Shown here piece after piece: positions 33,047-42,082 of a DNA stretch of 64,000 bases; within the stretch, counting starts at the first letter, position 1; the number at the start of each line of letters is the position of its first letter. Both the position numbers and the translations under genes were made by a program. Source of the stretch: Streptomyces naganishii JCM 4654 (GTDB lineage: Bacteria > Actinomycetota > Actinomycetes > Streptomycetales > Streptomycetaceae); assembly GCF_014650575.1 (NCBI RefSeq), contig NZ_BMVF01000005.1, forward strand, positions 408,318-472,317, given 5' to 3'. The notes beneath the pieces are model-generated. The model did no database searches. It saw only the letters and a list, made by a program, of their open reading frames with translations, and had not been told where the DNA came from.

Positions 33047-35806
33047 TCAGGGCAGCGGCTGCTCCGCCCAGATCACCTTCCCCGTGGGCGTGTAACGGGT
33101 GCCCCAGCGCTCGGCGAGCTGCGCCACCAGGAACAGACCGCGGCCCCCCTCGTCCGTGGTGGCCGCGTAGCGCAGGTGCGGTGAGGTGTTGCCGCTGTCG
33201 TAGACCTCGCAGATCAGCGTGCGGTCGCGGAGCATCCGCACCCGGATGGGCTCGCCGCCGTAGCGTAGGGCGTTGGTGACCAGCTCGCTGAGGACCAGCT
33301 CGGTGGTGAACGTCAGCTCCTCCAGGCCCCACCGCGCCAGGCGCCGCGTCACCGCCGCGCGCACCTCGCTCACGGCCGCCGGGTCCGCCGGGACCTCCCA
33401 CTCCGCGATCGCGTCGGCGGGCAGCGCACGGGTCCGCGCGACGAGCAGCGCGATGTCGTCACCCGGCCGGAACGGCATCCGCGCGTCGAGCACCGCCCGG
33501 CACGTCTCCTCCGGCGACCCGCCCGCCGCGGCGAGTGCGCCGCGCAGCTCCTCCAGACCGGTGTCGATGTCCCGGCCACGGTCCTCCACCAGCCCGTCGG
33601 TGTACATCACCAGCCGGCTGCCCTCCGCGAGATCCAGCTCCACGGTCTCGAACGGCAGGCCGCCGAGACCGAGCGGCGGCCCCGCCGGCACCTCGGCGAA
33701 CGTCACCGTGCCGTCGGGCGCGATGACGGCGGGCGGCGGATGCCCGGCCCGGGCGACGGCGCAGCGCCGGGAGACCGGGTCGTAGATCGCGTAGAGACAG
33801 GTGGCGCCGGTGACCGGGGCGCCGGCGCTCTCCGCGGACTCGTCCTGGTCGATCCGGCCCACCAGCTCGTCCAGCAGCCCCAGCAGCTCGTCCGGCGGAA
33901 GGTCCAGCGCGGAGAAGTTGTGCACCGCCGTGCGCAGCCGGCCCATCGTGGCCGCGGCGTGCAGCCCGTGGCCGACGACGTCCCCGACGACCAGCGCGAC
34001 CCGCGCGCCCGACAACGGCAGCACGTCGAACCAGTCCCCGCCCACCCCCGACTGCGCCGGCAGATACCGGTAGGCGATGTCCAGGGCGCTCTGCTCGGGC
34101 AGGCTGCGCGGCAGCAGACTGCGCTGCAGGGTCACCGCCATGCCGTGCTCGCGCGTGTAACGGCGCGCGTTGTCGATGGAGACCGCCGCCCGCGCGACCA
34201 GCTCCTCGGCCAGGGCCAGCTCCTCGGCGTCGAAGGGCTCGGCCTTCTCCGACCGGTAGAAGTTGACCAGCCCCAGCACCAGCGTCCCGGCCCGCACCGG
34301 CACCGTGATCAGCGAGTGGATGCCGTACGCCACGATCTGCCCGGTGCGCTCCAGGTCCTGCGCCAGCCAGCCCGTGGCCGCCTCCAGCCGGGGTTCCAGG
34401 ACGGGCCGGCGGGTCTTGAGGCTGTGCGCCTGAGGGGAGGTGGAGACGAAGCGGATCTGGTGGCCCACCGGGTACAGCGGGGCGTCCTGGGCGATCCCGC
34501 CGGCCGCCACCCGGCGCAGCGCGGCCCCCGGCTCGGGGTCCTCGCCGGCCAGCACGGCGTCGTACAGGTCGACGGTGACGAAGTCGGCGAACCGCGGCAC
34601 GGCGACCTTCGTCAGCTCCTGGGCCGTCCGCGTCACGTCCAGCGTGGTGCCGACGCCCACACCGGCGTCGTAGAGCAGGCTCAGGCGCTCGCGGGCCAGC
34701 TCCGCCCGGCCGGACAGGGCGCGCAGCTCCGTCGAGTCGCGGAGCGTGGCCACACTGCCCGAGGGGCCGCCGTCCAGGTCCGTGGGCCGCTGGTTGATCG
34801 CCAGCAGCCGGTCGCCGACCAGATGCACCTCGTCGGTGGCGATCCGCCCGGACGCCAGCAGCTCCTCGGTGACCGGGTCCAGGCCGAGCTCGGACACGCG
34901 CCGCCGCTCGGCGTCACCGGGCAGGTCCAGCAGCCGGTGCGCCTCGTCGTTGGCGAGCAGGAGCTCACCCTCGTCGCCGACGATGATCACGCCTTCGCGT
35001 ACGGAGTGCAGCACCGCGTCGTGGTGCTCGTACATCCGCGTCATCTCGCCCGGACCCAGCCCGTGCGTCTGGCGCAGCAGCCGCCTGCTGACCAGCGCGG
35101 TGCCCGCCGTGGCCAGGGCCAGTCCGGCGGCGGCCGCGCCCAGCACGACGGGCAGCTGCCGGTCCGCGAGCCCGCCCACGTTGTGGGTGGTGATGCCGGC
35201 CGACACCAGGCCCACCACCTTGCCGTCCGGCGCCTTGACCGGCACCACCGCCTGCACCAGCCGCCCGATGGTCCCGTTGACCTCCTCGACGACCGTGCCG
35301 CCGTTCAGCGCGGGCTGGATGGTGCCGACGAACTTCTTGCCGATGCGGTCCGGCTTGGGGTGCGTGTAGCGGATCCCGTCGGTGTTCATCACCACGATGA
35401 AGTCGACGTGCGCCGCCTTGCGGGCGTCCTCCGCCCTCGGCTGGAGGACCGCCGTCGGATCCGGCGTGCTCAGGGCCGCGCGGGTGCCCGGCGCGTTGGC
35501 GAAGGTCTCGGCGACGGCCAGCGAGCGGTTGCGGGCCTCCTGGGTGCTGTCGTGACGCACCTGGAGCACCAGCGCCACCACCGCGCCGAGCACCAGCAGC
35601 AGCACGATGGCGACCTGCAGCATGAACACCTGCCCGGCCACGCTGCGCCCGCTCAGCGCGGCGCGCAGACCGGCCCGGCCGGTCACCGACCGGGCCTCCT
35701 CGGCCCGTTCGCGTGCCCGCCGGGCCGGGCCGGGCGCGTGCTCGAGGCGCCGGTCGCCGGCACGGCGGTTCGGCCGGGTGCCGGTTCGACCCGGGAGTCG
35801 GACCAT
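33047..35806 (-). CDS. Membrane sensor SpoIIE phosphatase with anti-sigma kinase domain
   Basis: A 919-residue signalling protein. One membrane segment (VAIVLLLVLGAVVALVLQV) is followed by an extracytoplasmic sensor of the sCache/DcuS type at about 85-215. A second membrane segment follows, then a PAS domain at 260-370, a GAF domain at 385-555, and a SpoIIE/PP2C domain at 575-780 with intact metal motifs (GGDWFDVLPL, VGDVVGHGLHA, LVMYTDGLVED). At the C-terminus an RsbW-like HATPase domain carries TELVLSELVTNALRYGG. It thus joins a phosphatase and an anti-sigma-type kinase in one chain. ATG 35806 is the start used. The domain order is a known streptomycete arrangement; ligand and target are unknown. 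Confidence 0.9.
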   Translation of the reverse strand: MVRLPGRTGTRPNRRAGDRRLEHAPGPARRARERAEEARSVTGRAGLRAALSGRSVAGQVFMLQVAIVLLLVLGAVVALVLQVRHDSTQEARNRSLAVAETFANAPGTRAALSTPDPTAVLQPRAEDARKAAHVDFIVVMNTDGIRYTHPKPDRIGKKFVGTIQPALNGGTVVEEVNGTIGRLVQAVVPVKAPDGKVVGLVSAGITTHNVGGLADRQLPVVLGAAAAGLALATAGTALVSRRLLRQTHGLGPGEMTRMYEHHDAVLHSVREGVIIVGDEGELLLANDEAHRLLDLPGDAERRRVSELGLDPVTEELLASGRIATDEVHLVGDRLLAINQRPTDLDGGPSGSVATLRDSTELRALSGRAELARERLSLLYDAGVGVGTTLDVTRTAQELTKVAVPRFADFVTVDLYDAVLAGEDPEPGAALRRVAAGGIAQDAPLYPVGHQIRFVSTSPQAHSLKTRRPVLEPRLEAATGWLAQDLERTGQIVAYGIHSLITVPVRAGTLVLGLVNFYRSEKAEPFDAEELALAEELVARAAVSIDNARRYTREHGMAVTLQRSLLPRSLPEQSALDIAYRYLPAQSGVGGDWFDVLPLSGARVALVVGDVVGHGLHAAATMGRLRTAVHNFSALDLPPDELLGLLDELVGRIDQDESAESAGAPVTGATCLYAIYDPVSRRCAVARAGHPPPAVIAPDGTVTFAEVPAGPPLGLGGLPFETVELDLAEGSRLVMYTDGLVEDRGRDIDTGLEELRGALAAAGGSPEETCRAVLDARMPFRPGDDIALLVARTRALPADAIAEWEVPADPAAVSEVRAAVTRRLARWGLEELTFTTELVLSELVTNALRYGGEPIRVRMLRDRTLICEVYDSGNTSPHLRYAATTDEGGRGLFLVAQLAERWGTRYTPTGKVIWAEQPLP

Positions 35807-35879
35807 GTGCCGACTCTATCCGGCGGCAACTGTGTTCAGCAGAGTGCGTACCACGGCGATGGCGTCCCGGTCGCAGGCG

Positions 35880-38672
35880 TCAGCGCGGGCGGGCGGGGGA
35901 GGGGCGGCGCATGGCGAGGAGGAGGGCGATGTCGTCGGGGCGGTCCGCGGTGTGCCGGGCGGTCGCGGTGAGGCGGTCGGCGACGCTCGTGAGGGAGTTG
36001 CCGGCCGGGCGGGCCGCCGCCGCGCCGACCCTCGACAGGGCGACCCCCAGCGCGCTCACCCCGACGTCGATGTCGAGGCCGGGCCGCTCGACCAGACCGT
36101 CCGTGTAGAGCGCCAGCACGGCGCCGCGTTCCAGCCGCAGCTCGCCCACCGGGTACTGGGCCTGCGTGTCCACCCCGAGGACCACCCCGCCGGGTATGTC
36201 GCACACCTCGGTGTGCCCGTCCGCGTGGCGCAGCAGCGGCAGCGGGTGCCCCGCGCGGGCGACCCGGGCCAGCCCGGTCGCGGGGTCCAGGCGGATGTAG
36301 CAGCAGCTCGCGAACTGGCCCGGATCGAGGTCGATCAGCAGCCGGTTCGTACTGCTCATCACCTCGTCGGGCGGGCGGTCGCCGAGTGCGAAGGCCTTCA
36401 CCGCGCTGCGCAACTGGCCCATGGTGGCGGCCGCCTGCACCCCGTGCCCCTGTACGTCCCCGATGACCAGCGCTAGCCCGTCGCCCGCCGCGACCACGTC
36501 GTACCAGTCCCCGCCGACCTCCATGCCCTGGGTGCCCGGCAGATAGCGGCCCGCCGTCTCCACCTCGGGGTGGACGGCGAGGCGGCGGGGCAGCAGCGCC
36601 TGCTGGAGTCCCCGGGCGAGGGCGGCCTCGGAGTCGTAGCGCTGCGCCTTCTCCATCGCGTGGGCGATGAGGCCCGCGAGCGCGGTCAGCACGGTGCGCT
36701 CCTCGCCGCTGAAGGCGCGCGGCCGGTCGAAGCCCAGGATGCAGGTGCCGACCGGGCGTCCCGACGCGATCAGCGGCAGGAACGCCCGCGAGCCCACCTC
36801 GGCGTCCAGGGCCAGCCCGGGGTAGGCGTCCGCGAGCTGCCGCATCGAGTCGAAGAACAGCGGACGACCGGTGGTGAGCGTCTCGACGCCGGGGATACGG
36901 GCGTCCAGCCCGACGCCCTCGAAGGGCGCGAGGAAGCCCTTGGGGAAGCCGGTCTCCCAGGCCAGGTACAGGTGCCGCTCCTGGAGCAGGTAGATGGCGA
37001 GCCGGTTGCCGCCGAAGGCGGGCAGCAACTCCTGCATGACCACGGCGGAGACCTGGCGGGCGGTCACGGCTTCGGTGAGGGCGATGGCCAGGACGATGGG
37101 ACGGTACAGGTGGGCGGCGGGTCCCGCCACCGGGACGGCGGCGGGACCGGCGGGCGCGTGGGCGGTGCCGGCGGATGCCGGGGTGGTCTCGGCGGACGCG
37201 GCGCCGGGCCCGGCCGGCACGGCGGCGGGGCCCGGAAACGTGCCGGCGGTTCCGGGAGGCGTGGAGGCCGTGCCGGGGAACGCGGCGGTGCCGGCCGGGC
37301 CGTCGTGCGCCGCCTCGGCGGTGACGGACGCGGCGGCGGCCAGATCAGGAGGGGCCTCCGGCAGCACGGGCGCCCCGGCCGGCGTGACGGCGGGCGCGTC
37401 GGCGGCGTCGATCGGCCGCAGGACGCAGGTCAGCAGGTCGGGCCCTGAGTACACGGACAGCCCCAGCAGCCGGCCCGGGCTCCGCCGCGCGGACGCCGCC
37501 CCCGCGCCCGCTCCCGGTTCCGTACCCGCTCCCGCCGCTCCCGCCGATCCCGTCCCGTCCCCGGGCGGCTCGACGACGTGGAAGTGCACCGGGTCCGGTG
37601 ACAGCAGCGCCGCGCGCAGATGGTCGTCGCACGTGGGGTGGTCGAGCCCCGGCACGCACTCCCACAGCGAGCGCCCCTCCAGCCGCCTGCGGGGCAGGCC
37701 CAGGAGCTGGGCGGCGCGCGGGTTGGCGTAGACGACCATGCCCAGCCGGTCCACGCAGAAGACGCCGTCCGGCAGCAGGTCGGCCGCCGCGTCCCCGACC
37801 GGGCCGGGGCCCGGGTCGCGGACGATGCCGCTGACCCGGTACGCGCCGGGTGCGGGCGTCACGTACGACGTCCAGAACTCCATCAGCCGCAGCGCGCCGC
37901 CCCTGGTCCGCACCGGCAGCGGCAGGGTGCCGGGCCGGCCGGCGGCGGCCGCCCGCAGCCCGGCCAGCACCTGGGGGGCCTCGCCGGCCGTCACCGCCTC
38001 GGCGAGGGCCCGCCCGGTGCCGGGGAGCTCGGCGGTGGTCAGCCCGAGCAGTACCCGGCAGCACTCGTCGGCGCTCACGGTGTCGGTCGCCGGGTCCCAG
38101 GAGAAGCGGCCGACCCGGCCCTCGAACCCCCGGACGGCCGGCGGCCGCACGCACAGCGGCTCGCCGTCCCAGGCCACCGCCGCATCCTCGCCGTCCGCCA
38201 GCTCGGACAGGGCCGCGCCCAGGTCGTCCGCGAGGCCCACCATACGGTCGCGCCCTGCCAGCACCTCGGTGGCGTCCGGCACCGAGGGACGGAGCACGGC
38301 CAGCACCCCGTAGGTCGCGGAGCCGTGGGAGACGGGCACGTACAGGGAGCCGAACTGGAAGGGCAGGCCGGCCGCGAACTGCGGGTAGCGGCGCATGGTC
38401 TCGGTGGCGTTGGGGAGCACCACACGGAGCCCGAGCCGGAAGGCGTCGGCGACTGGGAACCGGCGGTCCACGTGCATCCGCCACCAGGGCCGGAACAGGG
38501 GGCCGGGCAGCCCCGCGAGCACGGCCAGGCGCAGCAGGCCGGGGGTGCCGGAGCGCAGGTAGACGCCGCCGGTGTGGCCGCCGGCGGCGCTGATCGCCTC
38601 CGTGGAGGCGTCGGCGAGCAGCGCGGACAGCCGCGCGGCCGTCCGGCCCGCCTGCTCGGCTCTGCGCGTCAT
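35880..38672 (-). CDS. Multidomain GAF-PAS-GAF SpoIIE phosphatase
   Basis: A 930-residue cytoplasmic phosphatase with no membrane segment. It has an N-terminal GAF-like region (20-170), PAS-like domains (190-420) and an Ala/Pro-rich linker at about 430-560 with PAGT-like elements. A second GAF domain follows (570-710), then the SpoIIE/PP2C domain (715-925) with GGDWYDVVAAGDGLALVIGD, VQGHGVQA and ALYTDGLVERPG. No HATPase domain follows, so its partner kinase is separate. ATG 38672 is chosen because the 47 codons upstream are Arg/Trp-rich and not protein-like. It lies 73 bases upstream of the membrane phosphatase on the same strand and may share its transcript. The target is unknown. Confidence 0.88.
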   Translation of the reverse strand: MTRRAEQAGRTAARLSALLADASTEAISAAGGHTGGVYLRSGTPGLLRLAVLAGLPGPLFRPWWRMHVDRRFPVADAFRLGLRVVLPNATETMRRYPQFAAGLPFQFGSLYVPVSHGSATYGVLAVLRPSVPDATEVLAGRDRMVGLADDLGAALSELADGEDAAVAWDGEPLCVRPPAVRGFEGRVGRFSWDPATDTVSADECCRVLLGLTTAELPGTGRALAEAVTAGEAPQVLAGLRAAAAGRPGTLPLPVRTRGGALRLMEFWTSYVTPAPGAYRVSGIVRDPGPGPVGDAAADLLPDGVFCVDRLGMVVYANPRAAQLLGLPRRRLEGRSLWECVPGLDHPTCDDHLRAALLSPDPVHFHVVEPPGDGTGSAGAAGAGTEPGAGAGAASARRSPGRLLGLSVYSGPDLLTCVLRPIDAADAPAVTPAGAPVLPEAPPDLAAAASVTAEAAHDGPAGTAAFPGTASTPPGTAGTFPGPAAVPAGPGAASAETTPASAGTAHAPAGPAAVPVAGPAAHLYRPIVLAIALTEAVTARQVSAVVMQELLPAFGGNRLAIYLLQERHLYLAWETGFPKGFLAPFEGVGLDARIPGVETLTTGRPLFFDSMRQLADAYPGLALDAEVGSRAFLPLIASGRPVGTCILGFDRPRAFSGEERTVLTALAGLIAHAMEKAQRYDSEAALARGLQQALLPRRLAVHPEVETAGRYLPGTQGMEVGGDWYDVVAAGDGLALVIGDVQGHGVQAAATMGQLRSAVKAFALGDRPPDEVMSSTNRLLIDLDPGQFASCCYIRLDPATGLARVARAGHPLPLLRHADGHTEVCDIPGGVVLGVDTQAQYPVGELRLERGAVLALYTDGLVERPGLDIDVGVSALGVALSRVGAAAARPAGNSLTSVADRLTATARHTADRPDDIALLLAMRRPSPARPR

Positions 38673-38930
38673 CGGCCCTACCCCGTCCCGGCGCCGCCAC
38701 CTGAACGACACACCAACAAGACACAGCAAGAATGCGCCAACGCGACCAAGAATGCGCCATCGCGACCCGATCCCGCACCAGCCGTGCGTGAGGCTTTCCC
38801 CTGAGGCGCCCACGGCAGGCGCGGGCCGCCGTGAGTGCGCGCCCCTCGGCCGGGGGCCGGCGCGGGTCCGCCCACCTCGGGTGCGGGCCGGCGTTCCAGT
38901 GGACGGCGTCAGGGGGGCCGGTGGTCGTGG

Positions 38931-39623
38931 TCAGGGTTGTTTGGGGGAGGTGGTGCGGATGTTCTGGGCCACGTCCCGGAGTTTGACGTTGTGGTGCTGG
39001 GAGATGCGGCGCAGAACCGCGAAGGCGTCGTCCTCGCTCAGCCGGTGCCTCTCGCGCAGGATGCCCATGGCCTCGCCGATGGCGTGCCGGGTCTCCAGGG
39101 CGTGTTCCAACTGGTCCACCGTGCGCGCGCTGGCCAGCGCCACCGCCGCGTGCGAGGCCAGCAGCCAGCCGGCCGTCTCGCTGTCCCGGGTGAAGGCGCC
39201 GGGGCGGCTCGAGTAGAAGTTCAGCGCGCCGAAGTCCTGGCCGTCGGCGTACAGCAGGAAGCCCATCATGCTGCCGATGCCCAGGTCACGGGCGGCCGGC
39301 GCGTACTTCGGCCAGTCCGGCTGCGGCTGCCTGAGGTCGGCGATACGGAACATGCGGTCGCCGTTGACACGCCGGGCCGCGTCGAAGCAGGGCCCCTCGC
39401 CCAGCTCACCCTGCAACCGGTCGGACTCGGCGACCACGTCGCCGCGCGCGGAGAGCGTCACCGCGCGGCCCTTGCGCACCGCGAGGATGCCCGCCGCCTC
39501 GCACCCGTCGACCAGCTCGACCGGCGCCGAGGCGATCTCGTCGAGCGTGTCCTGCAGCGCGTCCTGCGCCAGCAGGCGCCGGGACAGCGCGGCCATCGCC
39601 TCGGCGAACTCACGCCAGTCCAT
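38931..39623 (-). CDS. GAF-ANTAR regulator
   Basis: A 230-residue protein with a GAF domain (about 10-160) and a C-terminal ANTAR domain. The ANTAR reads LEHALETRHAIGEAMGILRE, then RHRLSEDDAFAVLRRISQHH, and ends KLRDVAQNI. ANTAR proteins bind paired RNA hairpins to stop premature termination. ATG 39623 has GGAAGGG upstream; an in-frame GTG at 39653 would add ten residues. The gene lies just upstream of two SpoIIE phosphatases on the same strand. The effector and RNA target are not evident. Confidence 0.9.
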   Translation of the reverse strand: MDWREFAEAMAALSRRLLAQDALQDTLDEIASAPVELVDGCEAAGILAVRKGRAVTLSARGDVVAESDRLQGELGEGPCFDAARRVNGDRMFRIADLRQPQPDWPKYAPAARDLGIGSMMGFLLYADGQDFGALNFYSSRPGAFTRDSETAGWLLASHAAVALASARTVDQLEHALETRHAIGEAMGILRERHRLSEDDAFAVLRRISQHHNVKLRDVAQNIRTTSPKQP

Positions 39624-39790
39624 CCGCACCACCCTTCCCGCAGCCGTGCTCACTGGTGCCAGGGGGACGTGAGGTTCGGTCGCCGGCTCCCTCTGCGGCC
39701 TCCGTCACAGGCAGCCTACCGCGCGGCACGGCGTAGATCCCGCGGCGCTGCCGAATGGACCCTCAGCCGGACGGCCGTGCCCCGCGCACG

Positions 39791-39823
39791 CCGATGCCCC
39801 GGCCGCGGGGGCCGGGGCATCGG
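39791..39823. terminator. Perfect 14-bp hairpin terminator
   Basis: CCGATGCCCCGGCC (39791-39804) and GGCCGGGGCATCGG (39810-39823) form a perfect stem with a 5-base loop. It lies downstream of the small secreted-protein gene on the minus strand and probably ends its transcript. Confidence 0.75.
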
Positions 39824-39897
39824 GTCACGACGGTTGCGGTCCGCACGGTCCGGGCGCCAGGCGGGAGCCGGGACCGTAGGGGGCCGCGCATCCGGGG

Positions 39898-40374
39898 TCA
39901 GGAACCCCAGGTGCCCTGGTTGACGGCGCAGTTCCAGCCGGAACCGTGCAGCGTGAACTTCAGCTTGTAGCTGCGGGTGTTCAGCAGGTGCGTGTGCACC
40001 TTGAAGCCGAGACTCGCCTTGCCCTTGAAGGTCGACGTGTAGACCGACGCGGTCTGCGACGTCTTGTGGCTGATCTTGCCGCCCTTCGGCGTCGCCTGCC
40101 CGAACCGGAGGTTCTTGACGTTGGTGACCGTGAAGGTGACCTTCTTGAAGCTCTTGCTGGTCTTGCTCTTGATGCCGAAGTACAGCCCGCCGTTCGTCAC
40201 CCAGCCGTTGTGGTCCACGTAGAACCGGGTCGGGTAGACGATGTCGATCGGGCAGCCCGAGCTCTTGGCGCTGACGGCGGGCGCCGCGGAAGCGGCTCCG
40301 GCCAGGCCCAGCTGAGCGGCGGTGACGACCCCGACTGCGGCCAGAGCGGCGACGGTCGTGCGCGTACGGTTCAC
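39898..40374 (-). CDS. Small secreted protein of unknown function
   Basis: A 158-residue protein with a standard signal peptide (MNRTRTTVAALAAVGVVTAA, cleavage near ASAAPAVS). The mature part of about 125 residues is Lys/Thr-rich and probably all beta (FYVDHNGWVTNGGLYFGIK, SYKLKFTLHGSGWNCAVNQG). Two cysteines, near the mature N-terminus and in the WNC at the C-terminus, may form a disulphide. GTG 40374 has AGAGG ten bases upstream. I recognise no family; an extracellular calycin- or Ig-like role is a guess. A strong hairpin follows. Confidence 0.75.
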   Translation of the reverse strand: MNRTRTTVAALAAVGVVTAAQLGLAGAASAAPAVSAKSSGCPIDIVYPTRFYVDHNGWVTNGGLYFGIKSKTSKSFKKVTFTVTNVKNLRFGQATPKGGKISHKTSQTASVYTSTFKGKASLGFKVHTHLLNTRSYKLKFTLHGSGWNCAVNQGTWGS

Positions 40375-40619
40375 TGCGGTGATACCTCTCCCCCTGCGGC
40401 CCCGACGGGCCGGAAACGACGTCGCACGCGGCGCGCCGAGCGGCGGGCCGCGTGCCTGTGACGCCGTATTTCTTAGCATGAGCACGTCGTCCAGCGGCAA
40501 CGGAAGTGACCCGAGGGCCACTTGGTGACGAAACCGGGACAATGACGAGGCAACCCCGGAGCACACGGCGACCGCGCGTGAGAGATCCCATCGCTCAAGT
40601 AGGGGACTGCACGGCCAAG

Positions 40620-40727
40620 TTGACACGCCGCAGACTTCTGGGTTCGACCGCCGCCGAAGCACCCGGGAACAGTTCGCTGCGCGACGTCGAGCACGTCGTG
40701 ATGCTGATGCAGGAGAACCGGTGGGCG
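40620..40727 (+). pseudogene. Remnant of phosphocholine-specific phospholipase C
   Basis: Bases 40620-40727 encode LTRRRLLGSTAAEA, a twin-arginine export start as in bacterial phospholipase C, followed at once by SLRDVEHVVMLMQENR. This is the first catalytic block of the phosphoesterase family, normally reached some 20-30 residues after the signal. In the intact protein SFDHYFG follows, but here the similarity stops at WAGRSAG and the rest of the roughly 680-residue enzyme is missing. The convergent fructosamine-kinase gene ends right there. It looks like a deletion scar that keeps the first 36 codons. Export and activity are lost. Confidence 0.7.
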
Positions 40728-40733
40728 GGCCGG

Positions 40734-41621
40734 TCAGCGGGCGGGCCCGTGACCGAGCGCCGCGCGGGCCGCCGCGACGGCCTGCGCGGCGTACCCGCCT
40801 CCGAACAGCACGGTGTGCACCAGCAGCGGAAAGAGCTGGTGCACACCGATGCGGTCCGCCCAGCCGTCGGCGAGCGGAGCCACCTCCTGGTAGCCCTCCA
40901 GCACCCGGTCCAGCCGCGGGCAGCCGAACAGGTGGAGCATCGCCAGGTCGGTCTCCCGGTGGCCGCCGTGCGCGGCCGGGTCGATCAGCCAGACCTGCTC
41001 GTCCGCGCCCCACAGCACGTTGCCGTTCCACAGGTCGCCGTGCAGCCGCGCCGGTGGTTCGGCGGGACCGGCCAGTTCCGGCAGCCGTCGCAGGACGCGT
41101 TCGATCACGGCGGCCTCGGAACGCCGGAGCGCGCCGTCGTCGAGGGCGCGGCGCAGATACGGGAGCACCCGGTGTTCGGCGTACCAGCCGGGCCAGTCGT
41201 CGCCGGGGACGTTGCGCATGGGCGCGAGCCCGATGCGCGCCTCCACGGGGCCGCCGGGCGGTGGGGCGCCGAACGCGGGCGCCCCGGCGGCGTGCAGGGC
41301 GGCGAGGGCGCGGCCGAAGCGCAGCGCCGCCCCCGTGCCGGGACGGCCGGGCGGCACCCGCTCGGTCACCAGCCAGCGGTCGTCCTCGCCGCGCACCTCG
41401 GGGACGCGGACGGCCCGCGCTGCGGCGAGCCAGCGCAGGCCCGCCGCCTCGGCGCGCACCGCTTCCGGGCCGTCACCGCGTTTGACGACCACCGTGCGGC
41501 CGTCGTCGAGCGTCACCTCGGCGAGGTCGCCCGAGCCCGGCAGCGCGCGCGTCGCGGTCGTACGGCGCCCGGTCAGCCGCGCGGCCGCGGCACCGGGTCC
41601 CTCGCCGGCGTCCGCGGTCAT
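40734..41621 (-). CDS. Fructosamine kinase family protein
   Basis: A 295-residue APH-fold kinase of the fructosamine-3-kinase family. It has the nucleotide-binding lysine in TVVVKRGDG, the catalytic loop ARLHGDLWNGNVLWG (Asp of HGD) and the metal-binding WLIDPAAHGGHRETDLAMLH. These enzymes phosphorylate ketosamines on glycated proteins or free amines so that they fall apart. ATG 41621 overlaps the stop of the tyrosine-phosphatase gene (ATGA), as is usual for this pair. The kinase-phosphatase pairing suggests a deglycation or protein-repair unit, which is known from other bacteria. Confidence 0.9.
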   Translation of the reverse strand: MTADAGEGPGAAAARLTGRRTTATRALPGSGDLAEVTLDDGRTVVVKRGDGPEAVRAEAAGLRWLAAARAVRVPEVRGEDDRWLVTERVPPGRPGTGAALRFGRALAALHAAGAPAFGAPPPGGPVEARIGLAPMRNVPGDDWPGWYAEHRVLPYLRRALDDGALRRSEAAVIERVLRRLPELAGPAEPPARLHGDLWNGNVLWGADEQVWLIDPAAHGGHRETDLAMLHLFGCPRLDRVLEGYQEVAPLADGWADRIGVHQLFPLLVHTVLFGGGYAAQAVAAARAALGHGPAR

Positions 41622-42082
41622 GAGGGCAGGCGCTCGCGCACCCAGGCGAGCAGACCGGGCACCGCGGACTCGATCATGCCCAGCACCTCGTCGAAGCCCT
41701 CCGGGCCGCCGTAGTACGGGTCGGGCACGTCGAGGTCGCCGGTCGCGTCCGGGGCGAAGGAGCGCAGCATGCGCACCCGGGACGGGTCCGCCACGAGGCG
41801 GCGCAGTGCCTTCTCGTGGCCGCGGTCCATGGCCAGGAAGAGGTCGGCGTCCAGGTGCTCGGCGCCGACCTGCGCGGCGACGTGCTCCACGGGGTAGCCG
41901 TGGCGGGCCAGTACCTCGCCGGAGCGCTCGTCGATGGGCTCTCCCACGTGCCAGGGCCCGATCCCGGCGCTGCTGACACGCACCGCGTCCGCCAGCCCGG
42001 CCCGGCGCAGATGCTCGGCGAACACGAGGGCCGCGGACGGCGACCGGCAGATGTTGCCACTGCAGACGAAACAGATGTGCAC
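41618..42082 (-). CDS. Low-molecular-weight protein tyrosine phosphatase
   Basis: A 154-residue LMW-PTP. The P-loop VCSGNICRSP contains the nucleophile C7 and R13, and the general acid lies in VPDPYYGG (D121). It removes phosphate from phosphotyrosine proteins or small phosphoesters. The start GTG 42082 has AGGGTGGGG upstream and matches the family N-terminus MHICFVCSGN. It overlaps the downstream fructosamine-kinase gene by four bases. Upstream are about 490 bases without a gene. Confidence 0.93.
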   Translation of the reverse strand: MHICFVCSGNICRSPSAALVFAEHLRRAGLADAVRVSSAGIGPWHVGEPIDERSGEVLARHGYPVEHVAAQVGAEHLDADLFLAMDRGHEKALRRLVADPSRVRMLRSFAPDATGDLDVPDPYYGGPEGFDEVLGMIESAVPGLLAWVRERLPS

